A stretch of DNA of 64,000 bases, from positions 3,534,001 to 3,598,000 of the forward strand of contig NZ_AP027291.1 in assembly GCF_030295745.1 (NCBI RefSeq), written 5' to 3'. The notes beneath the pieces are model-generated. The model was not told the DNA's origin. It was given only the letters and a program-made list of their open reading frames with translations, and did no database searches. The translations under genes were made by a program, and so were the position numbers. This DNA comes from Mycolicibacterium sp. TUM20985. Lineage in GTDB: Bacteria > Actinomycetota > Actinomycetes > Mycobacteriales > Mycobacteriaceae. Below, in pieces: positions 8,776 to 17,922 of the stretch. Position 1 is the stretch's first letter; each line of letters opens with the position of its first letter.

Positions 8776-9485
8776 TCGGCCTGTGCCTCCGCGGTCTGCG
8801 CGTCGGCCTGCTCGGCGGCGTGCAGCGCCCGCTGGGCGGCGCGGATGGCGAGATAGGTCGCCAAGGCCGCAACCGCCGTCAACGGCCACCCCATGGCGAT
8901 GCGGGCGACACCGAGCAGTCCCGTCTGGTCTTCGTCGTACAGGCGGTTCTGCACCACGAACCGGGCGCCGAACACTAGGGCCCAGATGCAGGTCGCCACG
9001 TCGAACGCGAACACCGCCCGACGGACGCGACGCCAGTCCCGGCCACGGCCGTTGACCCACCCCCAGGCATACCCGACGATGGGCCGCCGGATCACCACCG
9101 ACAGGGCGAACACCGCGGCATAGATCAGAGACGACCAGATGCCCAGGAGGAAGTACCCCTTCGACTCCCCGACCAGATAGGCGATCAGAGCGCTGACGCC
9201 GACCGCGAAGAAGCCAGAGATCGCCGGCTGCAACGTGTCTCGGCGAATCAGCCGCCACACCAGGATCAGCGCCGCCACCCCGAGGGCAGCGGCGATGGCC
9301 CACTTCAATCCGAAGAGTGACGACGCCGGAACGAAGACCAGAACCGGCAGCGACGAGTAGATCAGGCCGCTGATGCCGCCCATCTGATCGAGGATCGCTC
9401 GTGCGCTCAGCTTGTTGTCGGGTTCATCGGGCTCGGCGGCCTCGATGTCGACCTCGTCTGCTCTCCCCTTGTCGGGGTGAGTCAC
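8772..9485 (-). CDS. DUF3159 membrane protein (Rv2693c-type)
   Basis: A 237-aa actinobacterial membrane protein of the DUF3159 family, function unknown. After an acidic N-terminus (residues 1-32) come about six hydrophobic helices, the first starting around ILDQMGGISGLIYSSLPVLV. Arg-rich loops such as WGWVNGRGRDWRRVRRAV follow, then an Ala/Gln/Glu-rich C-terminal tail. The start is GTG 9485, overlapping the stop of the OB-fold gene by 4 bp (GTGA). Upstream in-frame codons lie within the preceding gene and are not used. It is the middle gene of a translationally coupled operon OB-fold - DUF3159 - MFS. Confidence 0.88.
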   Translation of the reverse strand: MTHPDKGRADEVDIEAAEPDEPDNKLSARAILDQMGGISGLIYSSLPVLVFVPASSLFGLKWAIAAALGVAALILVWRLIRRDTLQPAISGFFAVGVSALIAYLVGESKGYFLLGIWSSLIYAAVFALSVVIRRPIVGYAWGWVNGRGRDWRRVRRAVFAFDVATCIWALVFGARFVVQNRLYDEDQTGLLGVARIAMGWPLTAVAALATYLAIRAAQRALHAAEQADAQTAEAQAD

Positions 9486-9853
9486 TTCTGAATCTCGTAG
9501 TGGGGGTTGTAGATCGCCTTCGTACCGTTCTCCAGCTTGCCCAGTCGGCCGTGCACCCGAAGGGTGCGTCCCGACTCGATGCCGGCGATCCGCCGCTGGC
9601 CCAGCCAGACGAGCATCACCGCGTCGGTGCCATCGAACAGTTCTGCACGTACCCCGCCTGCGCAACCCTTGGCGTTGGTCTCGACACATCTGAGCGTGCC
9701 GACCATCGTCACTTCCTGGCCGCGCCGACAGTCGATGGCCTTCTGCGCCCCGGTGTTGGCGGCTTCGTCGCTGAGGTCCTCGACGTCCTTCTGCTCGGGG
9801 TCCTCAGTGAGCCGACGCGTCAGGCGACGCAGATAACCTTCGGCCGTAGCCAT
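9482..9853 (-). CDS. OB-fold nucleic-acid-binding domain protein (Rv2694c-type)
   Basis: A small protein (123 aa) with a single OB-fold in the C-terminal two thirds: VTMVGTLRCVETN, then VRAELFDGTDAVMLVWLGQR and a strand with GIESGRTLRVHGRLG. It resembles the anticodon-binding-like OB domain of RecG/aspartyl-tRNA synthetase. The first 45 residues (LRRLTRRLTEDPEQ...) look helical. Its nucleic-acid target is unknown. The start ATG at 9853 is preceded by GGAGAG, a good ribosome-binding site. It is the first gene of the operon running into DUF3159 and the MFS gene. It ends with the conserved-looking sequence YNPHYEIQK. Confidence 0.85.
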   Translation of the reverse strand: MATAEGYLRRLTRRLTEDPEQKDVEDLSDEAANTGAQKAIDCRRGQEVTMVGTLRCVETNAKGCAGGVRAELFDGTDAVMLVWLGQRRIAGIESGRTLRVHGRLGKLENGTKAIYNPHYEIQK

Positions 9854-10027
9854 GGTCTCTCCTACCCAAGTGGTGAATCACCCTTTGATCCACCTCTTAA
9901 CCAACGCCACCGTAGACCTGTTGGTTCCGATTTGCCACGTGGCGCACAGGTAGAAGATCTACCCTTCCGCGGCGCGTTCTACTCCCGTTCACCAGAGGTG
10001 ATTTGACGCACACGGCACGATCGACGG

Positions 10028-10726
10028 ATGGCCGTAAACCTGCACGGGGTCACCGTCGTCCTCCTCCCCGGCACGGGGTCCGACGACGACTACGTCTACC
10101 GCGCGTTCTCGGCCGCCCTGCACGGCGTCGGGGCCGTCGTCACGACACCGGCACCCGACCCGTCGCAGCTCGTCGGCGGCTACCTCGAGGCGCTCGAGAA
10201 CGCCGCGAGGCTCGGCCCGATCGCGGTGGGCGGCATCTCCATCGGTGCCGCCGTCGCGACGTCGTGGGCTCTGGCACACCCCACCAAGTCGGTCGCCGTA
10301 CTCGCCGCACTACCCCCGTGGACCGGGGCGCCGGACACGGCGGCGGCCGCGCTGACCGCCAGGCACTCGGCGCAGATGCTGCGGCGCGACGGGCTGGCGT
10401 CGGCCATCGGCGAGATGCGGGCGTCCAGCCCGCCATGGCTGAGCGCCGAGCTCACCCGGTCGTGGGTCGGCCAGTGGCCAGGACTGCCCGACGCCATGGA
10501 GGCGGCCGCGGGTTACGTCGCACCCACCAGCCGTGAGCTCGAGACCCTGACGGCGCCGATGGGCGTCGCGGCGGCGACCGACGATCCGGTGCACCCGGTG
10601 GAGGTCGCCATCGAGTGGGTGGCTGCCGCGCCCCGGGCGGCCGTGCGCACCTTCACCCTCACCGAACTCGGTGCGGATCCGGGAGTGCTCGGCGCGGCGT
10701 GCGTCGACGCGCTGATGGAGCTGTGA
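10028..10726 (+). CDS. Alpha/beta-hydrolase-like protein (Rv2695-type)
   Basis: A 232-aa alpha/beta-fold protein. The first strand and oxyanion loop are LHGVTVVLLPGTGSDDDYV. The nucleophile elbow is GGISIGAAVA with Ser near residue 61, and a late segment with His (ATDDPVHPVEVAIEWV) may supply the catalytic Asp/His. These features fit a small esterase- or dienelactone-hydrolase-like enzyme, but the substrate is unknown. Start ATG 10028, about 170 bp downstream of the divergent OB-fold gene. The gene ends directly against the stop of the convergent DUF3710 gene (adjacent bases 10726/10727), with no room for a separate terminator. Confidence 0.8.
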   Translation: MAVNLHGVTVVLLPGTGSDDDYVYRAFSAALHGVGAVVTTPAPDPSQLVGGYLEALENAARLGPIAVGGISIGAAVATSWALAHPTKSVAVLAALPPWTGAPDTAAAALTARHSAQMLRRDGLASAIGEMRASSPPWLSAELTRSWVGQWPGLPDAMEAAAGYVAPTSRELETLTAPMGVAAATDDPVHPVEVAIEWVAAAPRAAVRTFTLTELGADPGVLGAACVDALMEL

Positions 10727-11521
10727 TCACCCGCCCGTGATGGTCCTGAGCTGTTGCATGGCAGAGCCCTGCTCACTGCGCCGCGCGACCGGTTGCGGCT
10801 CCACGGCTGGCGGCGGAACGGGCTGACCGGCCTGCTGCGCATGCTCGGCCATCATCTGCTCGGCCCTGGCGCGAAGGCGCGCGATGAGCTGTTCGGACAG
10901 CTGTAACGGCAGCATGTTGCGCACCGGTTGCGGTGTATCGCCGCGTCGAACAACCGTGTCCGACAACGCATTTCGAAGATCTTGGGCGATCGCTTCGGCA
11001 CTGTCGGGTGAGCCAACGGCAGCGCCGCGAACCATCCAGCGGTAGCCGTCGACACCGATGAACCGCATGACGACGGGCTCGGGGCCCGACGTCATGTGAC
11101 CGACCACCTCACGCCCCCATGGACCGTCCACGATGGCGACCTCGGCGGCCTCCTTGCGCAGCGATTCGGCGACTTCGGTGACCACCTCGCGCCACAGGCT
11201 CCCCGCCTTCGGCGCCGCATAGGCCGTCACGTTGTACCGGCCGTTCGAGGTCACCATCCAGGCCATGGTCGGGACACCCTGCTGGTTGACCTCGACGGCC
11301 AGCTCGGCGGCCTCGTTCTCGGGAATCAGCACGGCGCCGAGGTCGTGTCGACCCAGTGCGGCGAGGCTCGGGTCGTCGAAGTCCTCGATGTCGAACGGTC
11401 CAACGAGGTCACCCTCGTCCTCGTCGTCGTCGCTGTCGACGGCGGCTGCCTGGACCTCGGTGGGCGAGGGGTCGGTGACCGCGTCACCGGTGGTGTCGTT
11501 CTTGCGCTTGCCGAATGCCAT
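10727..11521 (-). CDS. DUF3710 protein (Rv2696c-type)
   Basis: A 264-aa actinobacterial protein of the DUF3710 family, function unknown. A charged N-terminal stretch rich in Asp/Glu (residues 15-45, VDSDDDEDEGDLVGPFDIED) is followed by a globular domain with LGAVLIPENEAAELAVEVN and GYRWMVRGAAVG. A Gln/Pro-rich C-terminal tail of about 50 residues (VPPPAVEPQPVARRSEQ) completes it. No transmembrane segment is seen. The start is ATG 11521, one base into the dut stop (TGATG); a GTG at 11524 would give a 4-bp overlap. Coupling to dut is conserved with M. tuberculosis as I recall it. Confidence 0.87.
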   Translation of the reverse strand: MAFGKRKNDTTGDAVTDPSPTEVQAAAVDSDDDEDEGDLVGPFDIEDFDDPSLAALGRHDLGAVLIPENEAAELAVEVNQQGVPTMAWMVTSNGRYNVTAYAAPKAGSLWREVVTEVAESLRKEAAEVAIVDGPWGREVVGHMTSGPEPVVMRFIGVDGYRWMVRGAAVGSPDSAEAIAQDLRNALSDTVVRRGDTPQPVRNMLPLQLSEQLIARLRARAEQMMAEHAQQAGQPVPPPAVEPQPVARRSEQGSAMQQLRTITGG

Positions 11522-11985
11522 CACAAACTCTCGTGTCCGCCGGAGGAACCGTGGCCACCGTCGCCACGGGAGGTAACAGCCAGCCCAGCCTCGTCGAACG
11601 ACGTGACCTCGACCAGCTCGGGTAGTTCGATGCGCTGAACCAGAAGCTGTGCGATCCGATCACCGCGTCGCAGGATGATCGTCTGATCCGGATCGAGGTT
11701 GATGAGTGTCACCTTGATCTCACCGCGATACCCCGCATCCACCGTGCCCGGACTGTTGACGATCGAAAGCCCTACGCGCGTCGCCAGTCCCGATCGTGGA
11801 TGCACCAGCCCCACCATGCCGTACGGAATGGCCACCGCGATGCCGGTCGGCACCAGGGCGCGCCGCCCGGGAGGGAGTTCGACGTCGGTCGAGGCGTACA
11901 GGTCGACCCCGGCGTCGCCATCGTGCGCCCGGGAGGGGAGAGGCAGGTCGCGGTCCAGCCGGACGACCGCCAGAGAGGTGGACAC
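11521..11985 (-). CDS. dut: dUTP diphosphatase (dUTPase)
   Basis: Trimeric deoxyuridine 5'-triphosphate nucleotidohydrolase (154 aa). It hydrolyses dUTP to dUMP and PPi, keeping uracil out of DNA and feeding dTMP synthesis. All five dUTPase motifs are present: HDGDAGVDLYA, HPRSGLATRVGL, the central NSPGTVDAGYRGEIKV, RRGDRIAQLLV, and the flexible C-terminal arm SRGDGGHGSSGGH that closes over the active site. The GTG at 11985 gives VSTSLAVVRLD and the same 154-aa length as the M. tuberculosis enzyme; the longer open frame upstream is not conserved. It is divergent from DUF3093 across 25 bp. Confidence 0.96.
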   Translation of the reverse strand: MSTSLAVVRLDRDLPLPSRAHDGDAGVDLYASTDVELPPGRRALVPTGIAVAIPYGMVGLVHPRSGLATRVGLSIVNSPGTVDAGYRGEIKVTLINLDPDQTIILRRGDRIAQLLVQRIELPELVEVTSFDEAGLAVTSRGDGGHGSSGGHESL

Positions 11986-12010
11986 GTCCACGGAGATTAC
12001 TCTTGGCCGC

Positions 12011-12499
12011 GTGTCCGACACGCGCGCAGCCACCCAAACGGTGCGGTACCAGGAGCGGCTGCGGGTGCCGTGGTGGTGGTTGGTGCCCGCGTTCGTCCTG
12101 GCGTCGGTGATCGCCTACGAAGTGGGCCTGGGCATCCGGTCGCTGCCCGACTGGCTGCCGTTCGCGATTCTGCTGCCCGTCGCCGTGGCCGTCTTGGGAT
12201 GGCTGGGTCGCGTGCAGGTGCAGGTGGTCAGCACGCCACAGGACGATGGCGACCACACCGAACTGTGGGTCGGGGGTGCCCATCTGCCGGTCGGCGTCAT
12301 CTCGCGGTCGGCCGAGGTGCCCAAGTCGGCGAAGTCAGCGGCTCTGGGCCGCCAGCTGGACCCCGCCGCCTACGTGGTCCACCGGGCCTGGATCCCGTCG
12401 ATGATCCTCGTGGTGCTGAACGACCCGGACGACCCCACCCCCTACTGGCTGATCAGTTGTCGACGACCGGACCGCGTGTTGGCGGCGCTACGCAGCTGA
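12011..12499 (+). CDS. DUF3093 membrane protein (Rv2698-type)
   Basis: A 162-aa protein of the DUF3093 family, function unknown. After about 20 polar residues there are two adjacent transmembrane helices (WWWLVPAFVLASVIAYEVG and LPFAILLPVAVAVLGWLG, about residues 23-65). A C-terminal soluble region follows that ends with YWLISCRRPDRVLAAL. The start is GTG 12011, facing the dut start 25 bp away; the longer open frame upstream would run antisense through dut and is not credible. It ends 2 bp before the stop of the convergent DUF4193 gene. Confidence 0.87.
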   Translation: MSDTRAATQTVRYQERLRVPWWWLVPAFVLASVIAYEVGLGIRSLPDWLPFAILLPVAVAVLGWLGRVQVQVVSTPQDDGDHTELWVGGAHLPVGVISRSAEVPKSAKSAALGRQLDPAAYVVHRAWIPSMILVVLNDPDDPTPYWLISCRRPDRVLAALRS

Positions 12500-12501
12500 G
12501 G

Positions 12502-12804
12502 TCAGGCGGCACAATCCGTGCAGATCATCGAACCACCCTTCTCGCTGGCGAGCCGGCTGCGGTGGTGGACGAGAAAGCAGCTGGAGCAGGTGAATTCGTC
12601 CGCCTGCTTGGGGACGACCCGGACGGACAACTCCTCGCCGGACAGGTCGGCGCCGGGAAGCTCGAAGGACTCGGCGGTCTCCGACTCGTCGACGTCGACG
12701 ACCGCCGATTGCGCTTCGTTACGCCGCGCCTTGAGCTCCTCGAGTGAATCCTCGGAAACGTCGTCGGTCTCGGTGCGCCGTGGAGCGTCGTAGTCGGTAG
12801 CCAT
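12502..12804 (-). CDS. DUF4193 zinc-ribbon-like protein (Rv2699c-type)
   Basis: A small cytosolic protein (100 aa) of the DUF4193 family. The N-terminal two thirds are acidic (DDVSEDSLEELKARRNEAQ). The C-terminus carries two CxxC pairs, FTCSSCFLVHHRSRLA and ICTDCAA, which probably bind one zinc ion. The M. tuberculosis homologue is essential in saturation mutagenesis as I recall; the molecular function is not known. I chose ATG 12804 (MATDYDAP), matching the 100-aa homologue; the 25 extra upstream residues in the open frame are low-complexity read-through. Confidence 0.88.
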   Translation of the reverse strand: MATDYDAPRRTETDDVSEDSLEELKARRNEAQSAVVDVDESETAESFELPGADLSGEELSVRVVPKQADEFTCSSCFLVHHRSRLASEKGGSMICTDCAA

Positions 12805-12906
12805 CCTCATCCCCTCCCAATCGATCCGTCGCCATGCGACAGAGCTTTGTACCAGCGCAAAACGCGTCCGCCAAATCATTCGTGCCCCGACCGGGGCTGG
12901 ATTGAC

Positions 12907-12922
12907 TGTGATTTATATCACA
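12907..12922. promoter_or_regulatory. CRP/GlxR-type palindromic binding site
   Basis: TGTGATTTATATCACA is a perfect inverted repeat matching the TGTGA-N6-TCACA consensus of CRP-family cAMP receptor proteins (Rv3676/Crp in mycobacteria). It stands out as an AT-rich island in a very GC-rich region. It lies in the 171-bp gap between the divergent DUF4193 gene (start 12804) and cei (start 12976), 54-69 bp upstream of the cei start codon, so either gene could be its target. Confidence 0.6.
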
Positions 12923-12975
12923 CCGGAAAACACCTGGTAGAGCCCGACGACGGGCTCTGGCCTTAAGGTGCAGGG

Positions 12976-13626
12976 GTGGTAGCGCAGATCACCTCCGGAA
13001 CGGCGTTCGACAAACATGGTCGACCATTCCGGCGGAGGAACTTCATCCCGGGCGTCGCCCTCCTGGGCGCTCTCGCCGTCGTCGCCCTGGTCGCCTGGGT
13101 CATCGCGTTCAGTCAGACCACCGACGTGAAGCAGGCAGCCGTCTGCAACCCGCCGCCGCCGGTCGCCAACGCCACCCAGACCGCTCTCGGTGAGCAGGTC
13201 CCCGCCGCCACGATGACGGATGTCGCTCCGGCAAAGCTCGCCGACACCAAGATCCGGGTGCTCAACGCCAGCGGCCAGGGTGGACAGGCCGCCGAGGTGG
13301 CTGGCGCGCTGCGCGACCTGGGGTATGCCCCGCCGAGCGCCGGCAACGACACCGTCTACGAGAACACCCGATTGGAATGCCAGGGCCAGATCCGCTTCGG
13401 CCCGGCCGGTCAGGCGGCGGCCGCGGCGCTCTGGCTGGTCGCGCCGTGCACCGAGCTGTATCAGGACTCCCGCGGTGACGACACCGTCGACCTCGCGATC
13501 GGCACCGAGTTCTCCGAGGTGAGCCACAACGACGACATCGATGCCGTACTGGCGAGCCTGCGACCCGACGCCACCCAGCCTGCCGATTCGGCGCTGCTGC
13601 AGAAGATCCACACCGCCGCCTGCTGA
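12976..13626 (+). CDS. cei: Cell envelope integrity protein Cei (LytR C-terminal domain)
   Basis: A 216-aa single-pass envelope protein. A basic cytosolic N-terminus (residues 1-22, HGRPFRRRN) precedes a transmembrane helix (about 24-45, FIPGVALLGALAVVALVAWV). The extracytoplasmic LytR_C domain follows: IRVLNASGQGGQAAEVAGAL marks its first strand-helix unit, and four Cys residues (CNPPPP, LECQG, APCTE, TAAC) could form disulfides. The M. tuberculosis homologue Rv2700 is needed for envelope integrity. The start is GTG 12976. A CRP-type palindrome sits just upstream. It is convergent with suhB, with 5 bp between stops. Confidence 0.9.
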   Translation: MVAQITSGTAFDKHGRPFRRRNFIPGVALLGALAVVALVAWVIAFSQTTDVKQAAVCNPPPPVANATQTALGEQVPAATMTDVAPAKLADTKIRVLNASGQGGQAAEVAGALRDLGYAPPSAGNDTVYENTRLECQGQIRFGPAGQAAAAALWLVAPCTELYQDSRGDDTVDLAIGTEFSEVSHNDDIDAVLASLRPDATQPADSALLQKIHTAAC

Positions 13627-13631
13627 GCGAT

Positions 13632-14483
13632 TCAGAGTCCGCCTGCCCGCCGCAACGCCTCGTGGAAGTCAGCGGCGATGCCAGGTGCCGCGGCGACGAT
13701 CAGGCCCGATCCCCCGGCGTCACCATCGACGGGCGGGAGGAGCATCCTGGCACCCGCCTCCTCGGCGACCAGGGCGCCCGCCGCCCAGTCCCACACGTTG
13801 ACGCCGAGTTCGTAGTAGGCGTCCAGTCGGCCCGCCGCCACCATGCAGAGATCCAGGGCGCACGAGCCGACGCGACGGACGTCGCGCACGCCCGGCAACA
13901 GCCGGACCAGCACCTCCGCCTGCAGTCGACGCTGCTCCGGCGCATACCCAAACCCGGTGCCCACCAGAGCCATCGAGAGGTCGTCGACGTCATTGCAGCG
14001 CAAGGGCGTCGAGACGCCGTCCCGCTGCAGCCGGGCACCCTCGCCGCGTGCCGCGGAGAACACCTCGCCGGTGGGCACGTTCGCCACGGCCCCGGCCACG
14101 GACCGACCGTCGACCTGAACGCCGACCGACACCGCATAGGCCTCGATGCCGTAGACGAAGTTGACCGTCCCGTCGATCGGATCGAGCACCCAGGTCGGCG
14201 CGCCGTCGTGACCGATGACCGCCCCGCCCTCCTCCTCCCCGACGATCGGGTCACCGGGCCGCAACACGGCGAGCCGGTCGCGGAGCAGGCGCTCGGTCTC
14301 CGTGTCGACGATGGTCACGGGATCGGTCGGGGTGCTCTTCGACGTCACCGCCGACGCCGCCGCACCGGGGGACGACTCGGCACCGAAGACCTCGGTTCGG
14401 CGGCGCCGCACGAAGCCGGCCGCCTCCCCCGCGAGAAGTTCGGCGACGTCCCGAAGGTGGCCTGGATCGCTGTCATTGATCAC
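13632..14483 (-). CDS. suhB: Inositol-1-monophosphatase SuhB
   Basis: Mg2+-dependent inositol monophosphatase (283 aa). It releases free inositol, a precursor of phosphatidylinositol, mycothiol and lipoglycans in mycobacteria. Metal-site motifs are visible: GEEEGGAV (Glu ligand), WVLDPIDGTVNFVYG (the WxDPIDxT motif), and the late WDWAAGALVAEEAGAR that carries the last Asp ligand. I chose GTG 14483 (VINDSDPGHLRDVAELL); an ATG six codons upstream (14501) is an alternative. The much longer open frame upstream overlaps the divergent ppgK and is spurious. About 85 bp separate it from ppgK. Confidence 0.93.
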   Translation of the reverse strand: MINDSDPGHLRDVAELLAGEAAGFVRRRRTEVFGAESSPGAAASAVTSKSTPTDPVTIVDTETERLLRDRLAVLRPGDPIVGEEEGGAVIGHDGAPTWVLDPIDGTVNFVYGIEAYAVSVGVQVDGRSVAGAVANVPTGEVFSAARGEGARLQRDGVSTPLRCNDVDDLSMALVGTGFGYAPEQRRLQAEVLVRLLPGVRDVRRVGSCALDLCMVAAGRLDAYYELGVNVWDWAAGALVAEEAGARMLLPPVDGDAGGSGLIVAAAPGIAADFHEALRRAGGL

Positions 14484-14568
14484 TGTTCCATCGCAACACA
14501 TCGCGCAAGACAAGGCACTAGGGTGTGGTTGGCGTCGCACCTGCCAGCCACTCTCACCAGGAGCGCTC

Positions 14569-15357
14569 ATGACCGAATCCTCAGGCATCGCACCGACTGA
14601 CGACGGGACCGCACGCCGCGGTTTCGGTGTCGACGTCGGCGGCAGCGGGGTGAAGGGCGGCATCGTCGACCTCGACACGGGCCAACTCATCGGGGAGCGT
14701 TTCAAACTCGCCACCCCTCAACCGTCGACGCCCGACGCCGTCGCCAAGACCGTCGCCGCGGTCGTCCGGGAATTCGGTTGGGAGGGCGACGTCGGCGTGA
14801 CTTATCCCGGCGTCGTCACCAACGGGATCGTCCGCACCGCGGCCAACGTGGACAAGGGATGGATCGGCACCAACGCCCAGGACGCGATCGGTGCCGAGCT
14901 CGGCGGCCGGTCCGTCACGGTGCTCAACGACGCCGACGCCGCGGGCCTGGCCGAGGAGAAGTTCGGTGCCGGACGCGACAACAGCGGCGTGATCGTCCTG
15001 CTGACGTTCGGCACCGGCATCGGCTCGGCGGTGATTCACAACGGCGTGCTGCTGCCCAACACCGAATTCGGTCATCTCCAGGTCGACGGCAAGGAAGCCG
15101 AGCACCGCGCCGCGTCGTCCATCAAGGACGCCAAGGAGTGGAGCTACGAGCGGTGGACCACGGAAGTCACGAAGGTGCTCGTCGTGATCGAGAACGCCAT
15201 CTGGCCGGATCTCTTCATCGCCGGCGGTGGGATCAGTCGCAAGGCCGACAAGTGGATACCCCTGCTAAAGAACCGGACGCCCGTGGTGGCCGCCGCTCTG
15301 CAGAACAGCGCAGGCATCGTCGGCGCTGCGATGGCCGCCGACGTCGCGCAGGCCTGA
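14569..15357 (+). CDS. ppgK: Polyphosphate glucokinase
   Basis: Strictly polyphosphate- or ATP-dependent glucokinase (262 aa) of the ROK family, phosphorylating glucose to glucose-6-phosphate. The phosphate-binding loop GVDVGGSGVKGG is at about residues 19-30. The sugar-binding and catalytic segment VLNDADAAGLAEEKFG contains the catalytic Asp, and LTFGTGIGSAV is the second phosphate loop. The ROK-type zinc motif CxCGxxGC is absent, as in other PpgK proteins. ATG 14569 follows AGGAG at 14559-14563. The ORF extends upstream but only through sequence antisense to suhB. Confidence 0.95.
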   Translation: MTESSGIAPTDDGTARRGFGVDVGGSGVKGGIVDLDTGQLIGERFKLATPQPSTPDAVAKTVAAVVREFGWEGDVGVTYPGVVTNGIVRTAANVDKGWIGTNAQDAIGAELGGRSVTVLNDADAAGLAEEKFGAGRDNSGVIVLLTFGTGIGSAVIHNGVLLPNTEFGHLQVDGKEAEHRAASSIKDAKEWSYERWTTEVTKVLVVIENAIWPDLFIAGGGISRKADKWIPLLKNRTPVVAAALQNSAGIVGAAMAADVAQA

Positions 15358-15422
15358 TGCCGTGGACGGCTCGCCGAACTCCCCGATTTGGCGCTCGTAG
15401 GGGCAGTTCCTCTTCCTGTCGT

Positions 15423-15428
15423 TACAAT
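15423..15428 (+). promoter_or_regulatory. Candidate -10 element of sigA promoter
   Basis: TACAAT in the 202-bp gap between ppgK and sigA is a good SigA-type -10 hexamer and would start transcription near 15435, leaving a leader of about 125 nt before the sigA GTG. No convincing -35 lies at the proper distance, which is common for mycobacterial housekeeping promoters. A second weaker candidate (GATAAC, about 15474) lies downstream. Confidence 0.4.
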
Positions 15429-15559
15429 GGGTGACGGCGGCCGCATCGCGGATGGCGGCAGATATCCAAAGCCGATAACAAACGCCATCAACTGACAGCC
15501 GACGTTCTACGGTGGCGCACGCCCACGCTACCGAGTCTTGCAAGACCGAAGGGGTGCAC

Positions 15560-16954
<1,395 letters not shown>

Positions 16955-16964
16955 GGCCGGGACG

Positions 16965-17762
16965 TCAGGGGCGCTCGCGCACCTTGTACGACATGCCCCA
17001 GGACTCGCGTGACTCATCTCCGGTGAGGGGAATCCCCTTCCCGCCGACCTGGACTGCGTACGCCTCCATCCCGACGCCGACCTCGCGATCGGCCTTCTCC
17101 TTCGCGAGGTAGAACAGTTCGTCGATGGCAAGTTCCTTGAACGCCACGAAGGTGCTCTTCCGGACCACGTGCGGACTGTTGGATTCGGCGACCATCCGAT
17201 CGGTGACCACCCGGCCGGCGAGCATGGCCGCGGCCAAAAGCAGGAATGGGATCACCCAGTAGCAGACGAAGGACAGCGGCGTTCTGACGTCAAGGATGGT
17301 GGCCGTGGACCCGTTCAAGCCCTGCACGATCGGTGGAATCGCCGACGACAGGGTCATGCCGGCGAAGGCCGCGATCCAGATCCACGTGATCCGTAGCGTG
17401 ATCTGAGCGAACAATTCGCTGTTGACGACCTCCTTCGGCTGATCGGCCTCGGCGATCTGGCGCACGAACGGTCGCCCGACGAGCACCCCGACGAGCGCGA
17501 CGAGCAGTAGTCCGGCGGAGCTCAGCGGCTGGATCCAACGCTCCATGAACTCCTGACTCAGCACCGACGTCAGCAGGGCGAGCACCAAGAACGTTCCGAT
17601 GGAACCGATCTCGAGCGAGCTGCCCGGTGCACGCTGCAGTCGGTTGACGACCAGCGCGAGCACCGCGACCGCCAGCGCCACCAGGACGGCAGCCATGAAG
17701 GGGACGTTGCCCACGAGCACCCAGTAGACGATCCACGGCGCGAAGCCCGACAGGATTCCCAT
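16965..17762 (-). CDS. Uncharacterised polytopic membrane protein
   Basis: I do not recognise this family. The 265-aa protein has about six hydrophobic segments in its first 195 residues (for example VGNVPFMAAVLVALAVAVLA, IGTFLVLALLTSVL, AGLLLVALVGVLVG and a long YWVIPFLLLAAAMLAG). A soluble C-terminal domain of about 70 residues follows, containing FKELAIDELFYLAKEKADREVG and ending GMSYKVRERP. The layout looks like a small transporter or a membrane-anchored sensor. Start ATG 17762. It is convergent with sigA, only 10 bp from the sigA stop, and appears to be an addition relative to the M. tuberculosis order. Confidence 0.8.
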   Translation of the reverse strand: MGILSGFAPWIVYWVLVGNVPFMAAVLVALAVAVLALVVNRLQRAPGSSLEIGSIGTFLVLALLTSVLSQEFMERWIQPLSSAGLLLVALVGVLVGRPFVRQIAEADQPKEVVNSELFAQITLRITWIWIAAFAGMTLSSAIPPIVQGLNGSTATILDVRTPLSFVCYWVIPFLLLAAAMLAGRVVTDRMVAESNSPHVVRKSTFVAFKELAIDELFYLAKEKADREVGVGMEAYAVQVGGKGIPLTGDESRESWGMSYKVRERP

Positions 17763-17922
17763 GCCGGTCAGTCTAGGGAAGGCCCGTTACACCGGGGCGC
17801 CTTGCTGTCACGCCGTCCAGTGATGTCCCAGGGGCGCTGGGCGACCTCGGAGGTGCCCGATATCGTCGACGCATGTCCCACACCCAAAGGGCTCCATCTG
17901 CACGGCTCGTCTCGGCGTAGCC

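Noticed and set aside
9872..9882. GGTGAATCACC palindrome upstream of the OB-fold gene
   Set aside because: Short and centred on an odd base, close to the ribosome-binding site; no matching regulator consensus known to me.
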